Below, one piece after another: positions 42,823 through 54,175 of a stretch of 64,000 nucleotides of DNA. This DNA comes from Pseudeuparius sepicola (Eukaryota; Arthropoda; Insecta; Coleoptera; Anthribidae). Every line of letters begins with the position of its first letter. Within the stretch, counting starts at the first letter, position 1. The notes under the pieces were generated by a model. It was given only the letters and a program-made list of their open reading frames with translations, was not told the DNA's origin and made no database searches. The translations under genes were made by a program, and so were the position numbers. Where the stretch lies: assembly GCA_963920635.1 (NCBI GenBank), contig OY987299.1, forward strand, positions 70,104,692 through 70,168,691, written 5' to 3'.

Positions 42823-43979
42823 TGTAGCATTTTCAAAATACTACAGGCATTTTATGCTATTTCTTTTCCGTAAAATCCTTGCCTGGGTGTTGGCCTGTTA
42901 GTTGTGATCACATTGTTTCTGCGTCTTGGTGTTGGCCTGTTATTTTACATGGCATGGTTCTGCATTAAACTTCGCACTGTCACAAATATAGGCGCTGCAG
43001 AAGCGAGAAAACAATTTTGCCGTGGAAAGGCGTGATTTTTTATTTTTAATTAGGATCTGTTAGAAGGACTTCACAACAATTCTTGGACACTATTTGGGAC
43101 TGTATTCTACCAAAGTTCTGCGTTTGTAGATCTGTACTGTTTATTTGAGTCTGTTTCGTCATAATTTTGAAGTACATTCTTTGAGAGTGAAAACCCACAA
43201 GAAAGTGGTAAGTTAAAATTCCTTGGTTGTGAAATAATTTGCAAGTATTTTAAGAATGGTTATTTTTAGGGCTTTTTATTATGGTTCAAAGATTTGTCCT
43301 GTGAGGAATTTCATGGTGAAGTTTCCAATTGTTGTAAGAAACTTCTGGGTCTAGGTACCAGTTTGATGATTGATTCACCTGCGATTGCTAGTATCGTCTG
43401 ACAAGATTGATGGATCATGCTGTAAATTAGTAGTCTGTCCGCATATTATGTCATGTAACGTCGTGAAGAGGTTATGGAGGTGTCATGTGGCGGTTTTATC
43501 AACAAGAACACAGTAAATGAATGAAATGCCGGAGTTCTTCATTAAAGTGTAGCAGTATTAGGAACAGTCAAATTATATATCCTTTTTTTAAAAAACCTGA
43601 CAAGGTATGATAATTTTTATTACCATCCATTGAGGAAATAGTAACATCAGAGTAGAGTAAATTGATAGGAGTATTAATCAAAGGTTAAGACGATTTAATA
43701 TTATCCTAACCCTTATTTTGAACTTCAAAAGTGTCATATATGATTAATTTTATAACAACTATGTTTAATCAAGCCTAACGTAATTATTATTCGAGTCCTG
43801 CCATGTACGTAGGTGTAAATATTGACTGTTAAGTTGCTTTGTAAACAAAGTGTTTCGAAACATTCACGTGAAAGAAAATTATTCCATTGACTAATGACAT
43901 GTTCTTTGTGTATTGTTTATACTCAATATACTATTAGTAAGTGCCCCCACATTATTGTGTTTTATTTATAAAGATTACA
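42823..43979 (+). repeat. 3' LTR of the gypsy
   Basis: Starts TGTAGCATTTTC and is nearly identical to 35544-35752 over 210 bp. The end is placed at GATTACA (43979) because it yields a TG...CA LTR of 1157 bp and a matching target duplication. The end position is less certain than the start. Confidence 0.7.
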
Positions 43980-43984
43980 AATGT

Positions 43985-44344
43985 CGCATTGCCTATTTAC
44001 AACAAAATAAGTACCTACAAGGTTAAATAAAAGTCAGAGTTGTTTTTTAATGTAAAAAAAATAAGACACATTTCCTGATTTATATGTAAATTTGGATCCT
44101 TTTATAAGTGAATATTTATTTTCAAATGAGGTGGCGCCCTTTGAACATCATTATTAATATATATAAACCAAACAAAATTAACAACTCTACAACTCACAAA
44201 CAACCCAGCTCTCCTTCTGCCTTGAGTCCAGTGCTTTTTAAGAAAATTTTGCATCATATTCTGTTTTTTTTGTATCGCCCAACCGTAGAAATTCACACTT
44301 TCTGTAGTCCGAAAAACGCCGCTCTAATTGAGTAATAATATTGT
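43985..44344. other. hAT interior without clear coding
   Basis: Lies between the gypsy end and the middle transposase piece. A weak minus-strand continuation DNIITQLERRFSDYRKCEF is visible at about 44330-44280. The rest is noise, possibly including a further unrecognised insertion. Confidence 0.4.
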
Positions 44345-45239
44345 CCAAAGTTTCAAAAAAATACGTCTAAACTTGGTTTTAGCTCTTTCTGAAATATTTT
44401 TATCTTCATTGTAAGACTTGCTACCGAGTTCGCTACGTTTTAATGCGGGTTCAGTTTGGTTTCAGTAACGGTACTAAAACGTAAGATCATTTCTCCAGCT
44501 CTTCAAGACTGCAATACATCTTGATACTGAGTTGGCGCATAATTGGACATCATTATTTTTCTTCTGCAAGATGTTATATAACAGTTCTGAAAACACAAAT
44601 TCCAAGTTCCCAACTAGTTTAAAACCATCTGCCTGTCTGACTGATTTTGTATTCGACTCTGGACAATTCATTATTTTATGAAATACATCTAACAACTTCT
44701 TTCTTTCCTGTGACACAGCAGATAATATTTTTGCATTTGAGTTCCATCTTATCTCACTATTTGTGGGTATGCGTTTTCCAACAAGTTTGGTGGTTTGGTG
44801 AAAATAAGCCGGAATTCCTTAAGGTGTAGAAAAAAATATTTTTACTGGCGTAATATTAGAGTAGCTTTGCTGTAAATCTAAATTAAGGCGATGAGCAAAA
44901 CAATGGGTAAACATCACTAATGGTGCAGAATCTCTTACTAATTTTTGAAGTCCATTAAGTTGTCTCGACATAACACTGGCTCCATTTTTAGGTTTGAGTG
45001 ATTAATTTATTTTAGCAGTCAAATTTACCAATACACCGAAAATAAGTCGCGCAACGCTGGGGCACTTCTTTCTTCCCCTAAATAAAAAAACCTAAAAAAT
45101 ATTCTTGAACTGACCTTTTGCGTCCAGTAATTTACACACTATTGAACACTGTGCTTTCTCAGTAATATCAGTTATTTCATCAACGATGCAAGCAAAAAAT
45201 GGGGCGTTATATAAAAATGGTGATTTCGTCTTTTATATG
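44345..45239 (-). pseudogene. hAT transposase, central catalytic part
   Basis: The minus strand reads APFFACIVDEITDITEKAQC (first catalytic Asp in the VDExTD context), then MSRQLNGLQKLVRDSAPLVM and FTHCFAHRLNLDLQQSYSN with the hAT CxxH motif. After frame changes it continues with ERKKLLDVFHKIMNCPESNT and ELLYNILQKKNNDVQLCANS. This is the TTF/ZMYM-type hAT family. The frame joins TIQNKL / IDI across the LINE insertion when one TCTATAA copy is removed. Confidence 0.88.
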
Positions 45240-45246
45240 TCTATAA

Positions 45247-45594
45247 CACAAACACAAACTTGGAGGTGTCTGCATTTTTGTGAACGGGCATGTGTTGGCA
45301 GAGCCTCTCGATCTAAACAAGTTTTCTAGTGTGTTTATTGCTGAATTTTGTGGCATACGTATTGAGAAACTGAAAGTCACTATTGTGTGTGTATACAGAT
45401 CATGTTTATCTGACTTTGATTTATTCTTAGAATATCTATAGACACTTTTGCATCACCTAGCCAACTCAAATGACGATAAAATTGTGCTAATTGGCGACTT
45501 TAATGTAAATTTTTTAGTCCCTTCGACCTATTTGAGCGATTTGACCTGTCTGGTGGAAGAATTTGGTCTTGAGTTGTGTGTTTCGGAGCCCACA
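45247..45594 (+). pseudogene. LINE endonuclease, first half
   Basis: Encodes LGGVCIFVNGHVLAEPLDLN, FIAEFCGIRIEKLKVTIVCV, YRSCLSDFDLFLEYL, KIVLIGDFNVNFLVP (catalytic GDFN) and ELCVSEPT. It is interrupted after EPT by the TIR transposon; the continuation RVTLQSCTCLEFVMTNFSLE follows at 49777. Confidence 0.85.
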
Positions 45595-45654
45595 TAGTAC
45601 GGGAGCCAGCGACAGATCTTGGTGACAATTTGATGCAAAGTTGAACCCTTTATC

Positions 45655-45676
45655 CTGTAACCTGCGGGTTACAGGA
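45655..45676. repeat. 22-bp perfect palindrome
   Basis: CCTGTAACC and GGTTACAGG surround a central TGCG. It lies at the junction between the TIR end and the inserted LINE. Confidence 0.7.
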
Positions 45677-45677
45677 T

Positions 45678-47115
45678 CCTAACCTAATTGCAGAAAAATT
45701 TGTTAGGATTTTGCAACATCATCTGCTGTCATCGACTAATGAATTTGTAATCCCTAATAAAAAATTTTGTCTAAAACCCTGGATTTCTCCGGGTATACTT
45801 TCATGCATCAGGATACAAACTCAAAATACTCGCTGCTCGTAGACCTGGTGACCAACTGGCTCAGCGTAATTACAGGCATTACAGGAATTGTCTTAACAAG
45901 GTTATTAAAAGAAGTAAAAACTGGTTCTATAAAACACGTCTCCAGTCCTCTCGACATAATCCCAGAAGGGTTTGGAAAATAATTAGGGACCACTAATGAA
46001 ACTGGTGACACGAATAGTATTAAGGTGGTCCATGGCCCTGGGGGACTATTACTCACTGATTCCGGGCCCATAGCTAATGCTTTCAATGACTATTTTTCAT
46101 CAATTGGGGCGTCGCTGGCTAGTAAAATTCCCAGCTGTTCCCTCAACTTCCGAGAAAGATTAAACGATAAATCTATATTTCTTAGAAAGATCTCAGATAA
46201 TGAGATTACTCGGGCTATTGGAGAGTTGAAGGTCTCTGGTTCAAGAGGTGAAGACGGTATTGAGGTTGATATTTTGAAGGCAAACAATCGTGCCCTGATT
46301 AAGCCCTTCAAGTGCCTGATTAATTCTATTTTGTCGACAGGCATATAACCTAATACATTCAAACGTAGTACAATAATTCCTATTTACAAGTCTGGTGACA
46401 GAAAGAACTAGCAACTTAAACAAGGTAATTGAAAAGTGTATCAAGACAAGGCTGTGTGACTTCCTTAAAAAATCTAACATCATTTCTAAAAGCCAATATG
46501 GGTTTAAGGAAAATTGCTCAACTGAGAATTCCCTATTGGAGGTCTCCTCCTTTGTCATTGACTGCAGGGAGTCGGGTATGAAGTCAATGGGTATTTTCCT
46601 TGATATTACTAAGGCTTTCGACACTGTGGCGCACCACATCCTCCTCTCGAAATTGGATTCGGCGGGTATTCGGGGTAAGGCCAATGAATTGTTCGGATCT
46701 TATCTATCAGGCAGGACCCAGCAAGTGAAAATTGGTAACACATGTAGTGATCAGAGATAGGTGGGTTTTGGTGTGCCGCAGGGCACGGTCCTTGGACCAA
46801 TCCTTTTCTCAATTTATGTTGATGGCCTTATTACTAATGTCTCTCCTGCCAAGGTAGTGTGCTTTGCCGATGACACTGCCATATTGGTTCGAGGTGAGAC
46901 ATGGGAGGGGGTATATGCTGAGGCTGAGCAATGTTTTGGTGCCCAGGTTCTCCTTTTCCTGGTCCCAGAGACATCCACACTACCTCGCACCTAGGGTCTG
47001 GAACATGTTGCCAGTGGAGATTAGATGTTTAAGATTTAATGTCTTTAAGGTGAGGTTACAGGACTGGATCAGGAGGTTTTATTGTACCAGCGTTACTCAG
47101 TTGGAGTTGGCGTAA
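45678..47115 (+). pseudogene. CR1-group ORF2: linker and reverse transcriptase with deletions
   Basis: Linker: NYRHYRNCLNKVIKRSKNWF and NPRRVWKIIRD. Then FNDYFSSIGASLASKIPSCS and SRGEDGIEVDILKANN (46080-46320). RT: FKRSTIIPIYKSGDRKN, then a deletion of the NYRPISL box, KVIEKCIKTRLCDFLKKSNI, SQYGFKENCSTENSLLEVSS, GIFLDITKAFDTVAHHILLS (catalytic Asp), FGVPQGTVLGPILFSIYVDG and VVCFADDTAILVRG (FADD kept). The thumb is deleted, jumping to a C-terminal region near 46960. Frames change near 46020, 46348, 46395 and 46760. Confidence 0.87.
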
Positions 47116-47515
47116 TTGTCCCAAAATCCATTTCCAGGTATATTTGTATCATTTTTAACTTTGTATTAGTTAAGTTTTGCTCTCTCTGTAACTGAATCAC
47201 TCAGCCAAGTCAATAATAATTTACTGGTAAGAGCAAAGAACTTGCTAAGTGCAACCATATGTGAAATGTGACTATACTACTTTATGCTTGGTGCACCATT
47301 TGGTGCTTTACATTTTATTTTTGTATCCTTGTATTTCATTTTTTATTTCTACTTGTATTCTTATTAACTTGTGTATTTGCTAAGTTTTACTTTCTCTATA
47401 AGTTAAGTCGCACACACAAGTCCTTTAAGGACTCCTCGTGCATATGTATGTAATATTAATTATTGTAACTGTAATTTTCTTGGAGCAATAAATAAATAAA
47501 TAAATAAATAAAATA
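45678..47515 (+). mobile_element. CR1-group LINE, 5' truncated, within the TIR transposon
   Basis: Starts in the pre-RT linker (AEKFVRILQHHLLSSTNEFV), runs through a broken RT and ends AATAAATAAATAAATAAATAAATAA (about 47490-47515), the usual CR1-type repeat tail. The TIR transposon resumes after the tail. Confidence 0.75.
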
Positions 47516-47584
47516 AATATATACCTACGTTAAAATGTATAAAATAAATAAACGTTTCATTTTCATAAACAAAATTGGACAAAA

Positions 47585-48175
47585 ATTAGGGCAGAATTTT
47601 TCGGCAATGCATCGTTTGACGGGATGCGATACTACAAGCGCATTTTAGAAAATTGGAAAAAAACGCTTTTCAAGTTCTACAGAAGAATATAAATGTGCTT
47701 GAAAAATTTTCAGTTAGAAGGTACAAAATATGTTCTCCTATTATATAAATACAAAAACTTCCCACTACTGACTGTGCTTTTTATCAAAATTTTTTGAGGT
47801 ATTACAAGTTTGAAATTATATATTGGATTGTTTCATTATTGGCAGTTGTAGGTGCACGCAGCAGTTAAAAAGATGGTATTCAAGTAAGTGCGAAGTTGTA
47901 ACTTGAAGATCCTGGATCTTATGGATATAGACTTCACTAAACGACAATTGGATTCGCATATTTTCATCTCAAAAATCCATATCCATACCAAACATTGTAA
48001 GCCAAAGCTTAAGCCTTTTTGTTCCGACAAAAAGTGTAATACAAAAAAGTGCAACTGTATCAAGGAAAGACTGAAATGCTGTCATCAATGTAAATGTGGC
48101 AGGTGCAGTAATAGTGATAGTAATGTAGAAAATACCGAAGATGAGTCTGTTGATAAAGTGAAAGAGATTTATTAA
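47585..48175 (+). pseudogene. Transposon-borne protein fragment with TGCDTTSA and CXC-like Cys cluster
   Basis: Around 47605-47650 the plus strand reads AMHRLTGCDTTSAF, a motif I recall from uncharacterised invertebrate transposon proteins (H..TGCDTTS). The last frame (47888-48175) ends with a cysteine-rich block CSDKKCNTKKCNCIKERLKC then CHQCKCGRCSN, resembling the tesmin/TSO1 CXC zinc cluster found at the C-terminus of the same kind of protein. The middle is deleted or frameshifted. It is probably the remains of the 45595-49773 transposon's own gene. No catalytic domain is visible. Confidence 0.5.
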
Positions 48176-48482
48176 TATTTATTTTATACCTATATTTAGG
48201 TGCTATGATATATATAAGTGCAGCATGCACAAAGATTTAATTATTATAAAAAATCAATATAAAAAAAATGTATATTTTGCAGTTCATTAAATAAATGGTG
48301 ACTTTAAACAGATAAATAAAATAAGCAGGTGGTTGTTTGTTCATCTGGCAACTGTAATTACTGCTCAAAAATTGCCAAAAATCAACCATTTGGTTATTTT
48401 ATTTCTTATTTTATTTTATTGCTCTGCTCGAACCCACATTATTTGGTCGAAAATTATTGTACCAGCGATCTATTATAGAATA

Positions 48483-48696
48483 GTCTACACGGAGAGGTAA
48501 AACTATCACATGTCGTATATCTGAGAGTACTTCCAAATAGTATATGTAAACGCTCCCAGAGACGTACCTTCTATTTTAGAGATCGTTTACAATGGCAGAG
48601 AGTTCTCCCTGAGCGGGTTTACATTGGCAAACTATTAGGAAGTACTCTAACTCTAAGATATTTATACTTGTGATAGTTTCACTTGCGCATGTAAAC
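48483..48696. mobile_element. TA-flanked 214-bp MITE
   Basis: Left GTCTACACGGAGAGGTAAAA and right TTTCACTTGCGCATGTAAAC are inverted, followed inwards by ACTATCACA / TGTGATAGT and GAGAGTACTTCC / GGAAGTACTCT. TA flanks both ends (48481-48482, 48697-48698). Confidence 0.8.
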
Positions 48697-49395
48697 TAAG
48701 CATTAGTTGTTGAGACATGCCTGCCACGCGTGGATATTCTCACGCATGGGATTAATTTTCGTTCCACGTGAGTAGCGCGCGCCACAAAAAATTCACAGTT
48801 AAAAAACTATAGACGCTATAGGTAATTTTTTTTACCAAAAGCTTCTTTCATGTTTTGAGCACATTTTCCTCGCAGCATGTATATAAAAATTTCCAGAAAT
48901 AAAAAAGTTTCTCGCTTAGTGAAAATTTCATTACACTTTTTATAACCTTGCAATTTTGTTGCTATTTAAAGTGGTTAATAAACAATATTAGACAACAACG
49001 ATTGCATTCGTTGTAAGCGCCCATATGTTAGCTTCAATTAAAAAAAAATAGAGTCGATAGCTCCACTACTCTCAAACATATGACGATGGAAACGTAAATA
49101 ACACAATTTCCGTAAATTGCCAATTTCGACAATTTTTTACAAATAAAAAAGGTCTCGAGCACAAAAAAATGTCGTAAATCGTTATTTCGTATGCAGAGTG
49201 ATGTACTTAACAAAGCCTAGGGGGTCCGATCTAGTTCTACCTCGAAAAAAAATGTTGACGACTTTTTAGCCCGATTTCACTTCACTACCAGGATTTGCGT
49301 GTAGTTCCATAGGCGCGCCCGCGGCCGACAGGCATCGCGCGCACTACTTTTAATCGCTTGCCAGACAACTTTTTCCCCATTATAATTTTGCCAGA

Positions 49396-49660
49396 CAAGT
49401 TTTTTTTAATTATTTATGGTGTAAATAAACATACAAAACAAGGTTTACCTTTGCTCGACTCAGACATTTTAGATTCCATTCTGCAGTGTTCGTTGGTGAA
49501 ACAGAAAGCTTTTGCACCATCGGAATGATGCCAGAAAAGTTTTTTATGCCTATTTACGGTCCACATAACCAAATTAAACAAGGTTTGGGTTTGCTGGATT
49601 TAGACATTTTTTATTCTTTTCTGTAGTTTTTGAAGCCCTGTAGCGGAACGTTGCACCGCT
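49396..49660 (+). repeat. Two tandem copies of a ~135-bp subterminal unit
   Basis: GCCAGACAAGTTTTTTTTAA... at about 49396 and GCCAGAAAAGTTTTTTATGC... at about 49530 begin matching units that both contain AAACAAGGTTT and a TTTAGACATTTT / CAGACATTTTAG block. A third start (GCCAGAAAAG) lies at 49669. They sit near the right end of the TIR transposon, as subterminal transposase-binding repeats often do. Confidence 0.7.
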
Positions 49661-49773
49661 AAAAGCTAGCCAGAAAAGTAAAATTCGCATTTCCGGGGTA
49701 CAAATTAAGAAATAAATGGGTTATCAACTTTGCGCGAATTGTCACAAAAAATCGGTCGCTGGCTCCCGTACTA

Positions 49774-51372
49774 ACAAGGGTGACCTTGCAGTCCTGTACT
49801 TGTCTAGAGTTTGTTATGACAAACTTCTCCCTCGAACGCTTATGGATTGAAGTCGTCGATCCTCGTTTATCTGACCACAGGGCCCAATTTGTTAATGTTG
49901 TGAATGTAGATCCCAGGTCCTGTGAGCCTACATTTTGAAGACGGTTTTCTGGCCACAAATTAAATAAGTTTAGGGAATCTCTAGGTCTCATAGACTGGAG
50001 CTCCTTTTTACTTCAAATGACGCAAATGTTTTAAGTAACGTTTTAATTCAGAATTTCTCATTACTTGTTGACAAACATTTTCCATTGAAAAGGGTAAACA
50101 CTGCAGGTAAACGAACATTGGTATACTGATTCCCTACGTACAAAAAGAGATATTTTGTCTGTGGTCAAGACGGCGTGCGACTCAAAAAAAGATCAACTTT
50201 TTGTTGATATATACAAATCTTTGAAGGCCGACTATAAAAACGATGTGCTGCGAACAAAGTCAGCCGCATACAATGCTTTCATTATATGGATAGTTGGTGG
50301 ATGATCAATTTTGAAAACAATAGACGTGACGAGCCATCATCTGCGGATATTCCCTGTGATGAATTTAATGCTTTCTTCACTTTAATTGCAAGCAAATTAA
50401 CACAGAGTATTATACCAACTAATTTAACGGATATTTACCCCAAAGCACTTGAACAACTGAACTTAAATTGCAGGGCCGGGTATCCTAAATTTAATTTTTC
50501 TCCTATTGAAGAGAAAACTGTCGAAGGGGCAATTGGTTTATTGAGGAGATCTTCAGCATTATTTGCTTCGGCAGATATTCTGATTCCCCTTTTAACTCAT
50601 CTATTTAATGTGTGTATTTCTACAGCGGTTTTTCCTGAATCTTTTAAATGTTCAAGGGTATTGTCGCTGTTCAAGAAGGGTGACAAGGAGTTAACTGACA
50701 ATTACCGCCCTATTTCTATAATCACTATTTTCGGTAAGATATTTGAAATAATATTGAAGGACATGTTATATGGATATCTTGAGGAAACAAACTTCTGCCA
50801 ATGGGGTTTCCGCTGTGGCCGACCCACATTGGGAGCCATCCGGGCGGTCGTAGACTGCATGGTCGAGGGCCTTGAGGGTGGTGAGCGGGTGTCCTTGACG
50901 CTCTGCGACCTCTCCAAGGCCTTTGATTGTCTCGACCACAAATTGCTTATGTACAAACTGAGCTTGTTGGGCGTTGATCGGCAACCTCTAGCACTTTTTA
51001 ATTCATATTTTGAAAACCGCCGCCATTCAGTCAGTGTAAATAATGGAAACTCAACCGCTTTACCCATTAAAAAATGGTGTAATTCAGGGCTCGGTGCTTG
51101 GCCCATTATTTTTTCTCATTTATATTAATGACTTTCCGGACTTTGTCTCGCCCTACAAAGTACAGTTGCTTGCTGATGATGCAGCTCGGGCCCTTTGTCT
51201 ACTATTCTAGAAGAAATTCGTTCTAGTGTTGACGCCACTGCCAAAGCCTGGTTTTCCGCAAACAAGTTGTCTTTCTCTTGCACCATAAGAGTTTTGTTAA
51301 ACCTTGGTTCTAGAGAGTCATGTCGATCCCATTTCAGAGCTCTCCAAATCACGACACTACCTGCGCTCTTTA
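49774..51372 (+). pseudogene. LINE ORF2: endonuclease end, linker and reverse transcriptase
   Basis: RVTLQSCTCLEFVMTNFSLE and DPRLSDHRAQFVNVV (SDH box) finish the endonuclease. The main frame from 50286 has NAFFTLIASKLTQSIIPTNL, SFKCSRVLSLFKKGDKELTD, NYRPISIITIFGKIFEIILK, CQWGFRCGRPTLGAI, LTLCDLSKAFDCLDHKLLMY (catalytic Asp), then a shift into [20 protein letters not shown] and [15 protein letters not shown] (ADD box kept). Part of the thumb is deleted before RALQITTLPALFI, where the palindromic MITE is inserted at 51373. Confidence 0.88.
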
Positions 51373-51374
51373 TA

Positions 51375-53089
51375 CAGGGTGATTCATGTAAGTGGTTCAT
51401 TAGAAGTTTACGGGGAAGGAGTGCGAATTTTGATTTGAAATTTTGCTTACTTATATAACAGGTTGTAAACTTTCTTTCTAAAATATTTTAAACTTCCGAT
51501 CACTTCCGGTTTTACCGGAAGTCGATAGCAACTTTGTTATTTCAAATAGAACACCCTATATATTATTACACCATTTGGTTCCCTATCAAATTCCAAATCT
51601 TTTTTCTGAATAGAATGTGTACCCTATTCCTAACCCTTTTCGAGATATTCACAATTTTTTTTTAGTGTTACAGCCATCGACCATAGTGATGATAACTTTG
51701 AAATTTATGAATCTGGAAAACTGAAATTTTGGACTGTCGTAGGCGAAAGTCAACTTTATTAAATGGTCTGTATGCCATTTCAAAATATTGTACAGGGTGT
51801 TCGGGAAAAAATTCCCAATATCAACATCGAAAAATTGGAAAATCTCATTTTTTTTTCAAATGGAACCCATATTTTTTTATTGTACCATTGAAATGCTTGT
51901 GAAAAGACAGTTCAAAAAATATATAACGCACTATATGTCTAAATGAAGCGGTTGCTTCGTTATTACGCAAAATACGTATTTTTTCTGCTCTGTATCAACA
52001 AAGATGCCATTTCTCAAGGAGGGTCACATTGTAGGGGGCCATGGAAAATGAAATAACAAGGTTAAGGGCTATTTAACAATATTTTTTCCCTGAGAAGCAT
52101 CAATACAAAATTAAATAATACTAACAATTGCATAATAATTATGCATATGAAAAAACAAGAAACTACATGGGTAAAACACTTTATTCATATTATGCTATTT
52201 ACCTGTTACGTATTTACATTTGCTTCTCTTTGTTTGGACCTTGCCATGGACTATAAAATTTCCTTCGAACTTTCTGAATTTTCTTTTTGTCAAAGGTGGT
52301 AAATGTAAATGCCTTTCATTAAAAACTCTAATTGTTCTTTCTAAAATTCAAAATATCTTCGTTAGAATAGTTAATTCGAGCCATTCTTGTCAACAGTTAA
52401 TATTTTATTGTTTGGAACACAATAAGTGACAATCACAAATGAAAAATCCATGGCCGCCTATTAGAAAAGGTCCGTTGTTTCTTGATATGGAGCAGCAAAA
52501 ATACGTATTTTGCGTAATAAGGGAGCAAACGCTTCATTTAGACATATAGTCTCTTATATCTTTTTGGACTGTCTTTTCACAAGCATTTCAATGATGCAAT
52601 AAAAAAATATGGGTTCTATTTGAAAAAAAATGAGATTTTTCAATTTTTCGATATTGATATTGGGAATTTTTCCCCGAACATCCTGTACAATATTTTGAAA
52701 TGGCATACAGACCATTTAATAAAGTTGACTTTCGCCTACGACAGTCCAAAATTTCAGTTTTCCAGATTCATAAATTTCAAAGTTATCAAAGTTTCAAAAA
52801 ATCAAAAATTTGCGAATATCTCGAAAAGGGTTAGGAATAGGGTACACATTCTATTCAGAAAAACGATTTGGAATTAGATAGGGAACCAAATGGTGTAATA
52901 ATATATAGGGTGTTCTATTTGAAATAACAAAGTTGCTATCGACTTCCGGTATAACCGGAAGTGATCGGAAGTTGAAAATATTTTAGAAAGAAAGTTTACA
53001 ACCTGTTATATAAGTAACCAAAAGTTCAAATTAAAATTCGCACTCCTTCCCCGTAAACTTCTAATGAACCACTTACGTGAATCACCCTG
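51375..53089. mobile_element. 1715-bp palindromic element with TA duplication
   Basis: Ends CAGGGTGATTCATGTAAGTG and CACTTACGTGAATCACCCTG; TA lies on both sides (51373-51374, 53090-53091). The two halves are reverse complements nearly throughout, including CCGGTTTTACCGGAAGT / ACTTCCGGTATAACCGG and a centre near 52230. Removing the element and one TA gives an in-frame LINE join LPALFI-YRSLLEI. TA targeting suggests the Tc1/mariner group; no transposase is encoded. Confidence 0.93.
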
Positions 53090-53091
53090 TA

Positions 53092-53337
53092 TACCGTAGC
53101 TTGTTGGAGATCCATGACAAAAAGCATGTATACAGTCAACAATCCGTTATTCATGGATATGCAACACGAAACGAAGATGTTCTGCGGACTCATTGATACA
53201 GACTGGCCGAATCCGCAAAAAATTCTTTAGATATACATTTATACAACCATCTGCCTAGCTCAGTCACGCAACATGATAAAAATGAGCTTAAATTAATTAT
53301 TAAACATATCTTTTTAAATAACAGTGTACAAGAATTT
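53092..53337 (+). pseudogene. LINE ORF2 C-terminus
   Basis: Encodes YRSLLEIHDKKHVYSQQSVI, HGYATRNEDVLRTH, one in-frame stop, then RLAESAKNSLDIHLYNHLPS and a Lys-rich end stopping at 53337. This is the normal C-terminal tail of CR1/Jockey-group ORF2 and continues the frame cut at 51372. A 3' UTR of about 180 bp follows. Confidence 0.85.
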
Positions 53338-53528
53338 TAAAATTGTAAACTTTAAGTTTTTTTAATTGCTTGTATTTTAATAGTAATTAAGCACATAGGG
53401 TGGGTGAATAGTAATTTATATACTTATGTATATTCTTTTCTGACATTCCCAACACGTGTAATATTTTAATTGACTTGCCCCACATACTTTTGTATTTTGT
53501 GGTCAAATAAACAGCTATCTATCTATAA

Positions 53529-54175
53529 GTTTGTTTTGTATGGTTTTCGAGAGACCTTTGAAATATGTTTTTTTTATACCAGTGATCTATTAATTCTGGA
53601 TTCAAATTTAATATTAACTCCCAAACAGCTTTAAAATTTCCAGGATTTAGGGAACTTTCTGATTCATCTTGGCCACGAAAAGCCAATTCTTGTTTTGCCA
53701 AAGTGCAATTTAAGACAATTAATTTTCTAATAATTTCCCTGTTTATTTTTACTTGTTCATTGTACTTGATTTTTGCGACTTTTGACTGTTCATTTAGCAA
53801 ATTGTAAACAGAAAATGCACATCCTTAAAGGAAAATTTACATCCTTAAAGGACAGGGAATTACTTAATGATCTTTACAAATTCAATGTTTCTTCAATGAG
53901 GCGGACATATTTTTTAAATCAGCTTCACAATTCCAAACACACTTTCTATTGAAAAATAACAAGCATGGCCAACAAAACAGCCTGTTTTTCATAATACTTT
54001 CACACAACCATTTATGAACATCATACCAAGAGAAGTTCAATGTACGTACTTTTTTCCCATCCTTTTGTTCGATGCATAATTTTGGAGTGGGCTGCTCATG
54101 CATAATAATGTTTTTTCTGTTGACTTCGGCTCTTCTGGCTAATGGAGATTTTAATAGCGAAACAACGATATACAA
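53529..54175 (-). pseudogene. hAT transposase, N-terminal TTF-type zinc-finger part
   Basis: The minus strand reads VRTLNFSWYDVHKWLCESIM and NRLFCWPCLLFFNRKCVWNC (the Cys pair of the TTF/ZMYM-type finger). After a gap come KYNEQVKINREIIRKLIVLN, KQELAFRGQDESESSLNPGN and RSLENHTKQT. The ...NR....RLI......QE..FRGHDES..S.N.GN layout is the N-terminal signature of this hAT family. At least two frame changes. It is followed, after the LINE, by the catalytic part at 45239. Confidence 0.9.

Larger units (their letters stand above)
35544..43979 (+). mobile_element. Ty3/gypsy LTR retrotransposon inserted in the hAT, itself invaded twice
   Basis: The 5' LTR starts TGTAGCATTTTC at 35544; the 3' LTR starts with the same bases at 42823 after a purine tract. 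Flanks TATGT (35539-35543) and AATGT (43980-43984) are a likely 5-bp duplication with one change. A 2058-bp element (35753-37810) splits the 5' LTR and a deleted Polinton (37961-39222) splits the protease. The 5' LTR end, primer-binding site and most of gag are deleted between about 37832 and the protease. Its own remaining length is about 5.1 kb. No env-like gene was seen. Confidence 0.85.
45595..49773. mobile_element. TIR transposon (TAGTACGGGAGCC termini) with 3-bp duplication ACA
   Basis: Ends TAGTACGGGAGCCAGCGAC (45595) and its exact reverse complement (to 49773), with similarity continuing about 40 bp further. ACA flanks both sides (45592-45594, 49774-49776), and removal restores the LINE frame EPT-RVTLQSC. 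It contains a CR1 LINE (45678-47515), a decayed protein fragment (47585-48175), a MITE (48483-48696) and tandem repeats (49396-49660). Its termini resemble those at 58022-59785. Superfamily not recognised. Confidence 0.88.
45247..53521 (+). mobile_element. CR1-group LINE inserted in the hAT with 7-bp duplication
   Basis: Flanked by TCTATAA on both sides (45240-45246, 53522-53528). Removing it restores the hAT reading TIQNKLIDI. It comprises the endonuclease N-half (45247-45594), endonuclease C-half and linker (49774-50285), RT (50286-51372), the C-terminus (53092-53337) and a 3' end with AAATAAACAGCTATCTATCTAT. It is 5' truncated within the endonuclease and was itself hit at 45595-49773 and 51375-53089. 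Own length about 2.4 kb. Confidence 0.88.
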
